Shown here one piece after another: positions 44,201 through 57,943 of a DNA stretch of 64,000 bases; position 1 is the stretch's first letter; each line of letters opens with the position of its first letter. The notes beneath the pieces are model-generated. The model did no database searches, was not told where the DNA came from, and saw only the letters and a list, made by a program, of their open reading frames with translations. Location: assembly GCA_030789695.1 (NCBI GenBank), contig CM061142.1, positions 357,343,486-357,407,485 on the forward strand, in the 5' to 3' direction. Position numbers and translations under genes: made by a program. The stretch comes from Scilla litardierei. Its lineage: Eukaryota > Streptophyta > Magnoliopsida > Asparagales > Asparagaceae.

Positions 44201-47200
44201 TGTCACGCCCCGCTTCCCAAAAATGGAGGCGAGACGTGAGAAGGTTCGCTCAGACTTGGAGCTGTGAGGTTCCAGTCTGTAAAGCGTCTAGATTTTAACC
44301 GAGTCAGGTCCTTGCAAATGCGAAGCAGAACAACAATAATAATAAAAGAAGGAGACAGATAATAAAATTTTTCAATCTCAGAATGTCCATAATAAATTCC
44401 AATATCACAGAAAAGCCACCAGGCAAAAAGAAAAGAGTCTAAAAGGCCAAAGCATGGCCAACAGAAATAATCAACGTACAGAAAGGTAGGTGCTACTCAC
44501 CGACAACCTAACAACAGACTAAACAAAAGTAACACCAAAAGAAGTCCCTACGACTGGTCGCCTGTGTCCTCGTACTCCACGTCAACGGTGGACCCAGGCT
44601 CAAAGTCTGCAAAAGTCTCGTCCTCAGCAACGGACTCTGTCTCAGCAACTAACATGCGACACCCAAAGAGACGAGGGCGTATGTCAGCAAAGTCTACAAA
44701 GACTTTGTGCAAGGAAACTAAAAGGAAAGTAAAGCAACCTAGCAGTTCTAAAAAGTGCGATGACATGGCATTATACGGAATGGATGCAACAATTAAAAGT
44801 AAAGCAACCTAGCAGTTCTAAAAAGTGCGATGACATGGCAGCAAGTTTAACAAGGCATCAGTACTTCACGCCATGGGTAGCAAACCTACTAAACAATCAT
44901 ATGGATTTTACAAGTCAAGTAAACACGTCGTGCTCAGAGATTACGCCTTTTGGCTAGAGTGGCTGTACGGGCCAACTCCTACGCTCAAGTGATCGCTTAT
45001 CCCTACCCCTCCACGTGTATCGGGTATTGGCTTTTGACCAACACATGTAGCCCGCTTCTCGATCACGAGCCAGGAAGTGTATTTGGCATAGGGTTGTGCC
45101 TGCAACGCAGGTACCTAGCCTGAACAAGGATGTACAAGTATAGTAGTGTGTGCTACGAATGCGACGCTCAAACATGGATGACATGGCATAGCAAGTTGTA
45201 ATTTAAATGCGTACAGGTAAGGAATTTAAACGTGACAGGCAGAATACAAGTAAAGAGCATGCAGTTACGAAAATTAAACGTGACAGGCAGATATGCATGA
45301 ATGACATGGCAGGGTGACAGATCTAGCTTCGTTGTCAAGCTAGATCTTAGAATTGCGTCTAGGCGAGTATTATTTCATCGCCTAGTCTCTTTTACGCCTA
45401 AAACAAGAAATGGCCTAAAGCACGGCCTAAACAAAGATCTGGCAAGTTTCACTTGCCTGAATTCAAACGTTCTGCAAATATCGTCCAACCAGTCCAGTCT
45501 ACATATGTTCTCGGATCACCAGCCTACATTCCCAAATTAAATTATCTTTATTAGTGAATTACCTGACAATAAAATTACCGATTTTTATCTTGATTAACAT
45601 GGTTGGGTTGGGGGTCCTAAGTGTTCAGAAATTTACCCTTACACGACGCGAGAGCTACACTGGCGTCGGGTAGTGACACCAGGGGTTGGAATAATAGAAA
45701 ACGCTCCACGTCCAGATTCCAAATAAGATTTCACGCTTGCCAAATTTCGGGCAGCGACCAAATCAGTGAATCAAGACCCCAAACAGTGAGTAGGATGTCG
45801 GTATACGTTCCTACGGCTTCCGGGAAGCCGTAACAACAAACCGAGACGAACGGTTCGACGCACGCGAAGTCTACGATGTTGAGCATCGTAGGAGATGCTC
45901 GTAACGTAAGGAAACAACCCTAGGAGAGGTAGAGGACTGTCGGAAGATCCCAACAACGAGACAGGACGACGAAGAGGCTATACCACGCGTAACGACAGAT
46001 TTTGAGGTTTATAGGGGCTGTTTGAGGGTTTGTGGTTCGTGTGAAGGAGGAGAATGAGTTGCGCGGCTATGGGGAGGTGCCGAAATCAATGGCGAGGGCC
46101 GACCATGGGTGATCGACGGCGGAACAGATCGGAGGTGGCCGGAATAGGGCGGAGCTGTGGGTTATAGGAGCAGGCCGAAGGGTAGAGCAGCAGTTTAAAG
46201 GGTTCGGTTGCTGTTTTATGGGGAGAGCTCGGCAACAATGGGGAAAAAGGAAGAGAGCGAGGAGAGGGGGTTGCACCGACGGTCTAGGGGAGTATTCCGG
46301 CGGCTTGCTCTTTGTGGGTTGTGGCAAAATAAGAAGATGGCCAGAATATCGGGTGCTGCTCCGGCGATCGGTGGCCGGAGGTAGAAGAGGGCACCGGCAG
46401 CATGAAGTGGGTGGTCGGGGGATCGGAGCTTGGTGCGTGTGAAGCTGCTGCGTGCGTAAAAATTGAGGGGGCGGCCGTTGTTTTGATTTTTGCTGGAGAA
46501 GAAAACGCAAAAGCCCTAGGTTGTTTTGAAATGTTGCAGCTCACGTGGGTAGGGTATAGCTAGGGTTGTAGGGTTAGCTATTGATTAAAGAATTGTTATA
46601 ATAAATTATTAAAAACACAATCTCACCCCTCTCTCTGTCTATGCGTGGGATGGCTATGATAACATGGGGCTGGTCAACACAAGGATATATATAATAAAAA
46701 TTATAGGGGTTAGAAGCCAAATAAAACTTGGGTTAAGCCAATAAATGGTTGGGCAAAACGTGAAAGTAGGTCAAACGGGGCCCAAAAATCGTAAGATAAA
46801 TACTGGGGTGACCGCATAGACGAGAGAAACATAACTAAGAAGACGGATCACAATTTTGACGTCGAGGCACGAAACTAAAAATAAAAAGGCCTCACGACAA
46901 AAGTGAAAACCGCGACGTCTCATCAAACAAGGTCAAATCGTGGGAGAACGACCAATGAAATGACGTTCCCAATTAACACCACAATTTTAATACTCTCAGA
47001 GAGGGTCACAACGGCATATCGCACTATAGGGTTTGGATACAGACAAGATCTAAAATAATTACGTGCACGAACAAGACTACGTGCACGAAAAGCGTACATA
47101 GAATACGGGGTCCAAAATCGACAGTAATCCCAAGTTGAGCACACGTCGGGGGTGGCTTGCTAAGGATGCAACCAAGGTGCTACGGCCCTATCAACTCAAT

Positions 47201-47293
47201 GACGCGACTCACATACCAAGAACAAAACGAATCAGGTACTCGAAATTGCTATACGCACAGCCGTATGACGAATAGCGAGTACCGGCCGTTACA
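44201..47293 (-). repeat. 3' LTR of element E
   Basis: TGTCACGCCCCGCTTCCC..GGCCGTTACA. Contains a tandem duplication of about 75 bp (CAACCTAGCAGTTCTAAAAA at about 44736 and 44806), a hairpin GATCTAGCTT-CGTTGTC-AAGCTAGATC (45320-45346) and a GC-rich stretch 46040-46450. Open frames in the GC-rich stretch occur on both strands and recur in the other LTR; none is accepted. Confidence 0.9.
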
Positions 47294-47335
47294 TCCTACC
47301 CACCTTAGGATAAAGTCCGTCCTCGGACTTTCTAA
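47294..47335 (-). other. Polypurine tract region of element E
   Basis: Minus strand AAAGTCCGAGGACGGACTTT then ATCCTAAGGTGGGTAGGA and the LTR start TGTAACGG. The first part is a perfect inverted repeat. Confidence 0.7.
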
Positions 47336-48509
47336 CATATCTAGTCGCTCTAGTAACTATGCCAATCATAGCACATTATAATTTAAACCAGGTATAGTCA
47401 TTACAAGTGCTTATATATGCACTAGGTAGTCAAACACTAACACTACCAACATGTATTTATTCATGCACATTATACTCTTATAGCTATCATAGCCAGTCAA
47501 ATTCATAGACGTATTTCAATCATTCATATAGTCACATACATCCTTATATAACTATTAAATACTTATTACATACCATTGTGCACATACTCACAACCAATTA
47601 AATAGTTCACACCAGCAAATACAATCGTAGTACTTCACGTATAGATAACTACCTATGCACAAAACAAACATGGGTGTACTACTCCCTAATAGTCCCTAGT
47701 ATACATCCAATACCAAACACATCAACACACGTAATCACATCATACCATTATTAAATAAAGTCTGCTATATCTAATGTACATTCACCATTACTAGAATTTC
47801 ACAAATATATAGTCATTCAAATGCATGCAAATATTTCACCTTATATTCACCTCACATACGGTCATATAACTATATTCACGACATGCCACACGTACCATAG
47901 TCATTGATACCTATAACTAAGCACATACTTACCCGTGCTAGGTGCACACCCACACACGCTAACATTTCATTCATATATACCAATCATACCACTATATACT
48001 CAGCACATCTACACACCTAGTTTAGCTAGCACACATACGTCACACAGTCAATTCCTTAGTAAATAATTATACCACATGACCAACACCTAAAACTATATAC
48101 TGGTATAGCGACTCACAATCATGTGCGTAACACAACCAGGCACAAACAATCCTATCACTATACATACATCATCCATCGCTATATTCATGGTACTACACGG
48201 AACCACAGACATATGTAAAAATATACTTAAAATATACCCACTCAAGCTTGAGTGAGACTCAAGGCACATATCAAAATACTCTATATACGTAACACGGTAT
48301 TTATACCTATACTAATACCACTCCAATATATACACATCTACCAATATAACCATATACATACCATAATGTCAATCACACTTAATATCTAGTCAGGTAACAC
48401 CCACATAGTTCAATCACTTTATATACCATAATAATATTACAGACATTAGCACATGTATAATTATAATACACTCCCTAATACATGCATCCATCTTATAGTC
48501 ACGCCCATG

Positions 48510-48584
<75 letters not shown>

Positions 48585-50508
48585 CACCATATCCTTCTAC
48601 CTATAACTAGTATACCAACACATCTACTTCATACATAGATAAGATATGCAATAGTCGTGTATACCTCATGGTATACACGCACAACACCTCGTAAAGGCTA
48701 GCAATACCAAACAAAATTTCATTCCTATTACAATACGTATATCACATATATACTCATGCAGCAAATACATAACTACTTACGTCTAATCACAATACATATC
48801 TACGTGCGAGCACAAACTCACACGTACTAACATATAGGTCATATAAAAGGCCTACTCACTTAACTATAAGTACACCTATTATCATTACCCAAACATTCAC
48901 CCGACTTACTAATATTTATATATATACATATCAAGCATTCACAGGTATCTTCAAGCTACTTACACTACTAGTATATACCCCAATACAATTTCCAATATCT
49001 ATACAGACATCCTGAAAGTGGTATAGCTATCTGCACATATATAATAACACCACCATATATACAACTTCACACCTATATCACGAATAACACTGATTATACA
49101 TACTCAATACCGGAGTCAATTATTAATATCCTAAGGGTAGCACGCTCATACGGGTCCACACACTCTACCTATACGCATACACTACAACGGCATAATAACT
49201 TATACCAATGGGCCCACCAACTATACTGGGGTGACATAAACAACGGCAATCACAAGTGGGATGACCAAGCAAGAGGAAGGAAATCAAGATCAGATAACGT
49301 AACGAAACAAGATCGAAAAGAATAGGTTCAGGTAGGGCGAGGATAAGGAGATAAATTGATCAAAAGAAACTGGGATATAATTGTGGATGTTTAGGTTGGG
49401 AAGAAAGATGTAATATTACCCTCATACGCTACCGGAAATAGGACGTAAATGATATAAGTTAAAACACTAACAGTATAAAACGGTCATACTTGAAAAGTTG
49501 GAGTTCTCTTTTGCATAGGAAAATATTTAGGAGTCGGTAAAATAAGTTGTTGAATTAAACTTGCATAGTTTATATATAGTAGAGGAGGAAATGGTAATTT
49601 GAAATTTCAAAATGTCTTTACATAAAGAAATTAAGATATTTACGCGAGTGTGGAAGACATAGGTTAGTAAATATAATAATATAATAATTTTAAAGATTTC
49701 AGCGAAAAAAATTTCGAAATTCGGAGAATGTAAGGAGTCTTAAATGCGTGTTGAGTGTTTTCAAATAACTTAAACCGGAAAAAAAATTCAAAATAGATAA
49801 CATTGAAACTATTTATCGAATGGTCAGGATAGTAATGGAGAAGTTCAACGATTGACGATGGTGACATGTAGATTCACATGATTCGAAAGGAAGGAAGTGA
49901 ATCAAATAAAACGTAAATATGAAGGGAAATAGTTTAGTGATACTACTACGATGGAGTCCTACGGTCGATAACACGAAAGTGTAATGATCAGGAAAAATTG
50001 ATAGAAGCAGGGTTCTAATTACCGGGTCGACTGAAGATCAAGAGAAATTTAACATTAAGACTCTCTAATGAACTAAACTGTAATAGAGATCTCTGGAACG
50101 AGTCCTGAGAGAAATTAAAATTACGTTCTGTTGGGCCCAAAATCGATGAACCCGCGTGAATGACTAAATAATTTCTAGAAGTCTAATATGGTCAGAGCTA
50201 GGCAAGAACCACTAAGGTAACTCCTAAGACGATTATAACAATTTCTAGCAAGGTGTCTAGCTAACAATTAGGGACCTCTAACTAGCAATCACAGACGTCT
50301 AACTAAGTCTTACTATAGTCCTGATCTAATGGATTCCCTACTAAGCTGGGACAGATGTTCGGGCAGCACGTCTACCAGCCACCTAAGACAGAGGAAACGA
50401 TAAAAATTAGACTCAAGGCTTATGATTTGGATGTTTTAATTTATTTAATGGACATTCTATTTTTTATTATCGTTGTTCCGATAATTCGCAGTTGCAGTGA
50501 CCTGCATG
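47336..50508 (-). repeat. Element E internal noncoding region
   Basis: Left two thirds (to about 49150) is rich in A, T and C with many CACATA/TATAC words and a (TA)n microsatellite of about 72 bases (48510-48582). The right part is A/G-rich. No ORF of note, no gag or pol motif on either strand. Confidence 0.8.
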
Positions 50509-50524
50509 GGCCACCAATAATACC
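50509..50524 (-). other. Possible decayed PBS of element E
   Basis: Minus strand GGTATTATTGGTGGCC directly after the LTR. Only GGTAT agrees with the tRNA-iMet site TGGTATCAGAGC expected for chromoviruses. Confidence 0.3.
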
Positions 50525-52218
50525 TGTCACGCCCCGCTTCCCTAAAATGGAGGCGAGATGTGAGAAGGTCCGCTCAGACTTGGAGCTGTGAGGCTCCAGT
50601 CTGTAAAGCGTCTGGATTTTAACTGAGTCAGGTCCTTGCAAATGCGAAGCAGAACAATAATAATAATAAAAGAATGAGACATATAATAAAATTTTTCAAT
50701 CTCAGAATGTCCATAATAAATTCCAACATCACAGAAAAGCCACCAGGCAAAAAGAAAAGAGTCTAAAAGGCCCAAGCATGGCCAACAGAAATAATCAACG
50801 TACAGAAAAGAAGGTGCTACTCACCGACAAACTAACAACAGACTAAGCAAAAGTAACACCAAAACAAGTCCCTACGACTGGTCGCCGGTGTCCTCGTACT
50901 CCACGTCAACGGTTGACCCAGGCTCAAAGGCTGCAAATGTCTCGTCCTCAGCAACGGACTCTGGCTCAGCAACTAACATGCGCTACCCAAAGAGACGAGG
51001 GCACATGTCAGCAAAGTCTACGAAGACTTTGTACAAGGAAACTAAAAGGAAAGTAAAGCAACCTAGCAGTTCTAAAAAGTGCGATGACATGGCATTATAC
51101 GGAATGGATGCAACAATTAAAAGTAAAGCAACCTAGCAATTCTAAAAAGTGCGATGACATGGCAGCAAGTTTAACAAGGCACAAGTACTTCATGGCATGG
51201 GTAGCAAAGCTACTAAACAATCACATGGATTTTACAAGTCAAGTAAACACGGCGTGCTCAGAGATTACGCATTTTGGCTAGAGTGGCTGTACGGGCCAAC
51301 TCCTAAGCTCAAGTGATCGCTTATCCCTACCCCTCAACGTGTATCGGGCATTGGCTTTTGACCAACACATGTAGCCCGCTTCTGGATCACGAGCCAGGAA
51401 GTTTATTTGGCATAGGGTTGTGCCTGCAACGTATGTGCCTAGCCTGAACAAGGATGTACAAGTATAGTAGCGTGTGCTACGAATGCGACACTCAAACATG
51501 GATGACATGGCATAGCAAGTTGTAATTTAAATGCGTACAGTTAATAAATTTAAACGTGACAGGCAAAGTACAAGTAAAGAGCATGCAGTTACGAAAATTA
51601 AACGTGACAGGCAGATATGCATGAATGACATGGCAGGGTGACAGATCTAGCTTCGTTGTCAAGCTAGATCTTAGAATTGCGTCTAGGCGAGTATCATTTC
51701 GTCGCCTAGTCTCTTTTACGCCTAAAACAAGAAATGGCCTAAAGCATGGCCTAAACAAAGAGCTGGCAAGTTTCACTTGACTGAATTCAAACGTTCTGCA
51801 AATATCGTCCAACCAGTCCAGTCTACCTATGTTCTCGGATCACCAGCCTACAGTCCCAAATTAAATTATCTTTATTAGTGAATTACCAGACAATAAAATT
51901 ACCGATTTTTATCATGATTAACATGGTTGGGTTGGGGGGTCCTAAGTGTTCAGAAATTTACCCTTACACGACGCGAGAGCTACACTGGCATCGGGTAGCG
52001 ACGCCAGGGGATGGAATAATAGAAAACGCTCCACGTCCAGATTTCAAATAAGATTCCATGCTCGCCAAATCTCGGGCAATGACCAAATCAGCGAATCAAG
52101 ATCCCAAACAGCGAGTAGGATGTCGGTAGACGTTTCTACGGCTTCCGGGAAGCCGTAACAACAAACCGAGACGAACGGTTCGACACACGCAAAGTCTACA
52201 ACATTGAGCGTCGTAGGA

Positions 52219-54671
52219 TGTTGGATCTGGATCCTAGCCTAGAGGGGGGGTGAATAGGCTTATAAAAATAATTCGTGTAACCCACGAATAAGCACACGCA
52301 GTTATAGCAGCGACATGCTAAATAAAAAAAACAGACACAGAGTACACAGCAGATTTACCCTGGTTCGGTCGTCCCAATGACCTACTCCAGCCCCCAAAGC
52401 AGAACTAGTACTGAATAGCGCAATAGGTACAAAACCACAAGTTAGAGCACGCTCAGAGCACCCTCTACGTCTCTACACTCGCCAGGCTCTCAGTACCCCA
52501 CACACAGTGTTTTCTCTCAATATCAATACTAGTAATGCTTTCTACCAGCTTGTCCCAAACTAGCTGGGTCTCACTTGTCTAGCCCCAGCCAGACTAGTCC
52601 CAAAATAGTCACAGAAAAAATAGGTAAAGTTTCCCCTACAGAGAACGTTACACTAAGACACAAATAAAAGAGTTTAAGGGTTTAGAAATACTCAGTTTGT
52701 GTCCGTGTAGGTGTCTCTGTCAATCAGCACGTTGTTAGCTCCAATATGACGCAAACGGTGTCTCAATCTGACTACTTGATTTCAAGTTGTAGGTCTTAGA
52801 ATTTTAGTGTATAAGTCGGTCTGTGCGTAAAGAAGCTCAGTTCAAATTCTTTTATTCTCGGTTTGTGAGCAGAGCAGCTTCCTTTAAATAACTCGGTCGG
52901 TGTGCAGAGGAAATGCAGTTCACTTCTTTTTCTACTCGGTCGGTGCGCAGAGCAACTGCCTTAGAAATTCAACGCCACGTCATCTTCGAAAACTCGCGCC
53001 TCAGCTAAACTTTCCGTCTGATGAAATTAATCCCCGCCTTTGATTTCAATTGCTTGGAGTTGATCCCCGCCGTTGGTTTTGCGATCCGATTTGATGCGGA
53101 TGCCACGTCAGCCCGCGTTCGCTCTGACTTCAGCCTAGGGCATGCATGGACGATCTCTCATTTCTCCAGGCGATGGCGGCAGCTTCTGCACACAGTGATG
53201 ACGACGGCGAAGCGAACTCCCTGCAGTGAACTGATTTAACGGCGGCGAGCTCTTCGTGACGACGGCCGCGACGTCTTCTATTCACAGTGACGGCGTCATG
53301 CTGCGAGACTTGCAGGCAGGAGCGTGGATCTCGTGGCAGCAGCTACTCGAAGGAGACGACGACGGCGTACTCCTCCGGCGATGACTTTGAGGACGGCGAC
53401 GGCGACTTCTCCACGTGCTCGACTGTCTTCTTCTTCGCTGAGACGTTGGGAACGGCACTGCTCCTCTCCGGTGATTTGAGTTCGTGGACTTTGGCTTCTC
53501 CGACGTCTGTGAGCACTTAACTCCGATGGCGAGGAGATTTCAGCAGTTGTCGTCGATGATCACTCGACTCTGAGTCGTCTTTGGCAGTAGCAGATCCTTT
53601 TCTCTGACGTGCAGGCACTTTGACAGCAGCAGCACTCCACGAGCAGCAGCAGTGATCTCGTCGCGGCTTCGTCGGCGAAGTTTCGTGCAGCAGCGAATCT
53701 CTTCGATGTTCGGGCCTTCGTCTTCCTCGACTCGGCAACAGCAACGACGACAGCGGTGCTCCGACTTGCAGCTCGACTTCTCTAGGCGGCGGTGTTCAGA
53801 AGACGGCAACTGGAAGAGCAACTGTGAATTGTCGACGTTCGGTGGCAGCTGGATGCGACAACGATGACTTTGAGGACAGGGCTTGAAGACGACGATCGCT
53901 GCTCCTCCGGTGGCAGCGGTTGATAGGGTTCTTCAGCAAACGTGCGACCTGCTCGTGTTCTCCAAGCGACGGTGACTGCGGGCTCGAGGATGATCCTAGG
54001 CATTGGAGAAGAGAGATAGGATTTTGATTGACAAGTGTTGCTTACCGAAGGCTTTTGATGGTAGGGTTTCTTTTTATCTTTGGATAGGAGAAGTATTTGC
54101 GTGTTTGAGAAATATTTATGTAAGCCCCTCTCTTTTTTAATTGATTGCCGCAGCTTTGATGCTGGGGATTTTTTTTGATTGCCGCAGGAGAAAAAACTTC
54201 TATGGTATTTGATTTATATATTGTGTGGCTAGGTCATTGTGCTAGGATTTTGATGAAGTACGGCTAAGAATATTTTGTTCCCCTTAGAGATAGGACTAAA
54301 AGATTTGATGAAATCTCAACAATACACTTGCTCATCCCATATTTGATTATCCCTAGAAAGTAGGGATATGAGATTTGATATTTGGAGAGATTTGATATTT
54401 GGAGAGATTCGATTTGAATAGGGATTGGATAGGAGCAAGAATCTTTAATAGATTTGATCATATTTGTCTCCATCTCTTCCAATATTGACCAAGTCAAAAT
54501 AGCTTTGTACACACCACCTATTCACTTTTCAACTTGCTATATGTTTAGCAATTACTCCAACTATTGAGAAGATTATCTTTCGCCTTTCCTGAAACACACT
54601 TAGCACACACGTCAGATATAACGACACGTTTGTCATCATCAAACCAAGATCCTAGATTGTTGCTTCCAACA
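52219..54671 (-). repeat. 3' LTR of element F
   Basis: Contains four diverged direct repeats around CTCGGTCGGTGCGCAGAG (52820-52970) and a GC-rich, CGACGG-rich block 53000-53990 unlike its AT-rich surroundings. Open frames occur on both strands of that block. Confidence 0.9.
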
Positions 54672-56039
54672 ATTTCCCCCTTTTGGTGATGACAAACCCA
54701 TAAAGATTTGAGCAATAAGTATGGGTGTGTGAAGTTTGTTGAAGGGTGTAATGTAATTACAACGCATGCACAGTAAGTATGGCAAATATAAGCATGCTCC
54801 CCCTTCTCTCAAGCTCCCCCTTCAACATTATTTTTCATGCTCCCCCTTCAACAAATAATACCGACATCAACAAATAAGCTCCACCTTCAACATTATTTTT
54901 CATGCTCCCCCTTCAACAATTAATACCGACATCAACAAATAATACCGTAATACCGACATTCAACAAATAATACCGACATTCATTCTTTCTTTTCTTTCTC
55001 CCCCTTTGTAATCACCAAAAGTGGATTAATGAAGTCACAACCAATATTCCATGCAAAAATAAACCATTATTAAATGTAGCATGCAATTTGCTTGAGTTTT
55101 CCAAATAATAGACAATTCAGGCTCATAGAATTTCATAGCAAGACTTCTCCACCTTCGTGTAAGTGGAATGATAGAGACAATAAAGTACAAGAGGAGATTC
55201 AATATCAGAAAATCAACCAAATCAATCCACATTTTCCATTTTTCTTGAATATCGCGAGGATTGAATTTTCCCATCTCATCAAAGATGAGTTCAACTTACC
55301 AAACCCCAAAACATGGCCTAAAAGGACTTTTAAATGTGGGGTGGTATTGCTTGACGAGTAATATACACCAACGCTAATGATTACCCAAGTAGCATAAGTT
55401 GGATACTCGTGGGTTGTGTATTACCCATGAAGTGTATCCATTTTTCATACGGAGCAAACATTTTTTTTTCAATTCTTTTGTGCTCAATTTTAATTCATGG
55501 CTAAACACTTCATATCCCTTAGAAAATTCAGAAATTAGTCATTCCTACATTCACTTTCCATTATTCTTCAAAAGAATCTCCAAAAGCACTAAAAAGTCAA
55601 TTATCGTGAAAGTGCAAATGTAGGTGTAGAAGTCAAATTTCAAATTTATGAGACATGTCATGGCTACTAAAAGGATAACATCATGTTCATGTAGCTACAA
55701 CAATAATGAATTAACTTCTACAAGGGATAGATTTTATCATTCATACAATACCACTTAGGATAAAACATAAAGGGTATTCTTTTAAGCCCAAATTTTTTTT
55801 ATTTTTGGTGTTTCAGTTTTTTTTTCAGAAATAAAAACATTAAAAATCATGCAAGCAAGCACACAAAACAAAATAAAAACAAGCACACAAAAACAATCTA
55901 TGAAGGTATGCAATGAAATGCAAAGAGGGATATAAAAAAAATTATACCTTCTCGTCGCTATTTGACGAAGGAGCTAAAATAATGAGACATTGAAAAGTTT
56001 GCTCCTCGCCAAATCTCCACCTTACCTACATGAAAGGTG
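54672..56039 (-). repeat. Element F 3' noncoding region with repeated polypurine tracts
   Basis: AT-rich. Beside the LTR (54672-54700) is the main tract. Five more purine tracts, minus sense TGTTGAAGGGGGAGC or variants, recur at about 54795-54920, with TATTATTTGTTGATGTCGG repeats between. No ORF is accepted. Confidence 0.7.
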
Positions 56040-57900
56040 TTAAGTGTGGCCTTGGAATCCAATAAGGTCCACTAGCGTTAGCCAATATTGTTTTAGGAGC
56101 CCACACTTGTTTAAACTTGATATTGTGTTCCTAAATTTACAATAATATGAAGTGTGGCCTACAATATCACAAGTAAAGCACTTTGCATATTTGTTCTTAG
56201 CAATATAGGGTACATTGTGGAATTTCTTGAATTTTTGCTTTTCAACGTTTTTCAGACCAAAACCAAGTCCTCTTCTATTATTGCCATATAATTGATTCTC
56301 TAAAATAGTGTCCAACGATTGTTTTCCCATAGAGAATTTCTTAATGGCTACTTCAAGATGAGAGACTTTGGTTTTTAATTGTTTATTTTCTTCCACAAGC
56401 ATCGTGCATTTACTAATAAAAGCTCTCTTGTTGTCCTCTTCCTTCTTTTCAAATTCAATCATTTTTCTTTTAAAAGTCATTATCCAACATGCAGAATTTA
56501 TCATTAAGCTCTCTAATCACATAGTCTTTTTCAGTCTCGAGCTTAATCAAATCAAGTTTAAGCATGCTAATTTGGTTTAATAATGAGGGACAAGAAATAA
56601 AAGGAGCAGTTTCATCAAAGCTAGCTTTTTCCTTCTTCATGATTTCCATAGTAGACTTACATGCATTAAGTTCAATTTTAAGCTTTTCATTCTCTTTAAA
56701 CACCTTATCATCTGTAACTTGCATGTCATAGTTCTGATTTTGGAGACATTCAATAGTGAACTCATGATCTACTATTTGATTTTGTATTTCTTCACAAATT
56801 TTAAGAAGTTCAGCTTTGCTACCTGACGGTGTCTCATCTTGGATCCCCATCAAAGCCATGCAAGAATGGGCTTCATTTTTCTCCTCGCTTTCAGCTTCGC
56901 TATCTATATCCCATGTTAATACCTTCACTTTTCCTTTTCCTTTAGCGAGCTGAGCAGTTTCATTTGGGCAATCCTTCATCAGATGTCCTCTTCCCTTGCA
57001 TTTAAAACATTGCATTCTATCAGTAGATTTCTGATCATTAAATTGCTTGGAAAAATTATTAAAGTTAGAACGATTAAACTTGGGTGCCATTTCGTTTCTC
57101 CCATGCTTGGTCTTGATGAACTTTCTGAAGTTTCTCACCATTAGCACTATGTCGTCGTCATCATCTTCATCTTCTTCGCTAGCTTTCAAAGCAAGGGGTT
57201 TTATGGCTTTCTCTTTCTCATCAGGTTTCTCTCTTGCTTCAACATTTTGCAGTTCGAACTAATGGGACATCAAATTACCAATAAGGTCCTCCACCTTCAA
57301 TTGTGACAATACCTTTGCTTCCTGGATGGCGGTGACCTTTGGTCTGAAAGAGCTTGGCAATGCTCTTAGGATCTTCCTCACTTGATCGAGGCTATCATAT
57401 GGCTTTCCAAGCGAGCTAGACTTGTAAACTATGTCGGTGAACCTCGCATACATCTCTGATATGCTCTCTGATGGTAGCATGCGAAATCCCTCGAACTCTG
57501 CACTCAAAAGAGACAGTCTAGACTCCTTTACCTGTGACGTTCCCTCGTGCGTCACCTCCAAAGTATGCCATATTTCCTGCGCAGTTAAACAATGTGAGAT
57601 TCTATTATATTCAGATTTATCAAGTGCACAAATGCGAGAATTCATAGCTTTAGCATTTAAAGAATAAGATTTCCAATCATTATCTTCCCATTTGTCATTT
57701 GGTTTTTCAATCTCAACATTTTCTACTTTAATAACAGGCAGTTTATATCCTTTTTCAATTATTTGCCAAGCTTTATAATCAACAGCAATAAGGTAGATTT
57801 TCATTCGATTTTTCCAATAAGTATAATCACCTCCATTAAATCTAGGGGGACGGGAAACAGACTGACCCTCAGCAAAAGCACTATCCATATGGTTATTCAT
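56040..57900 (-). pseudogene. Element F copia gag
   Basis: ATG at 57900 (MNNHMDSAFAEGQSVSRPP). The copia gag domain (DUF4219/UBN2 type) shows RFNGGDYTYWKNRMKIYLIA, AWQIIEKGY, LTAQEIWHTLEVTHEGTSQV, LPSESISEMYARF and LRALPSSFRPKVTAI. A TAG at 57259 cuts it; then follow an acidic run, a CCHC knuckle CFKCKGRGHLMKDC (about 56990), a long coiled coil (56500-56800), a one-base shift near 56485, more coiled coil, and a second knuckle CFTCDIVGHTSYYC (about 56150). The stop is at 56040, before where protease would start. It would form particles and bind RNA. Confidence 0.9.
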
Positions 57901-57927
57901 GGTCAAACCTAGGCTAGATCCTAAAAC

Positions 57928-57942
57928 CTGCTCTGATACCAC
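57928..57942 (-). other. Primer-binding site, tRNA-iMet type (F)
   Basis: Minus strand TGGTATCAGAGCAGG, two bases from the LTR, as in most Ty1/copia elements. Confidence 0.95.
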
Positions 57943-57943
57943 T

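Noticed and set aside
46067..46544. ORFs of 74-147 codons in E's LTR, also at 60610-61035
   Set aside because: They recur only because the LTR recurs; both strands are open and no domain is seen.
47157..47381. ORF across the E LTR and internal border
   Set aside because: Crosses the LTR end and polypurine tract; chance frame.
48453..48638. 61-codon ORF with Tyr-Ile repeats
   Set aside because: It is the (TA)n microsatellite.
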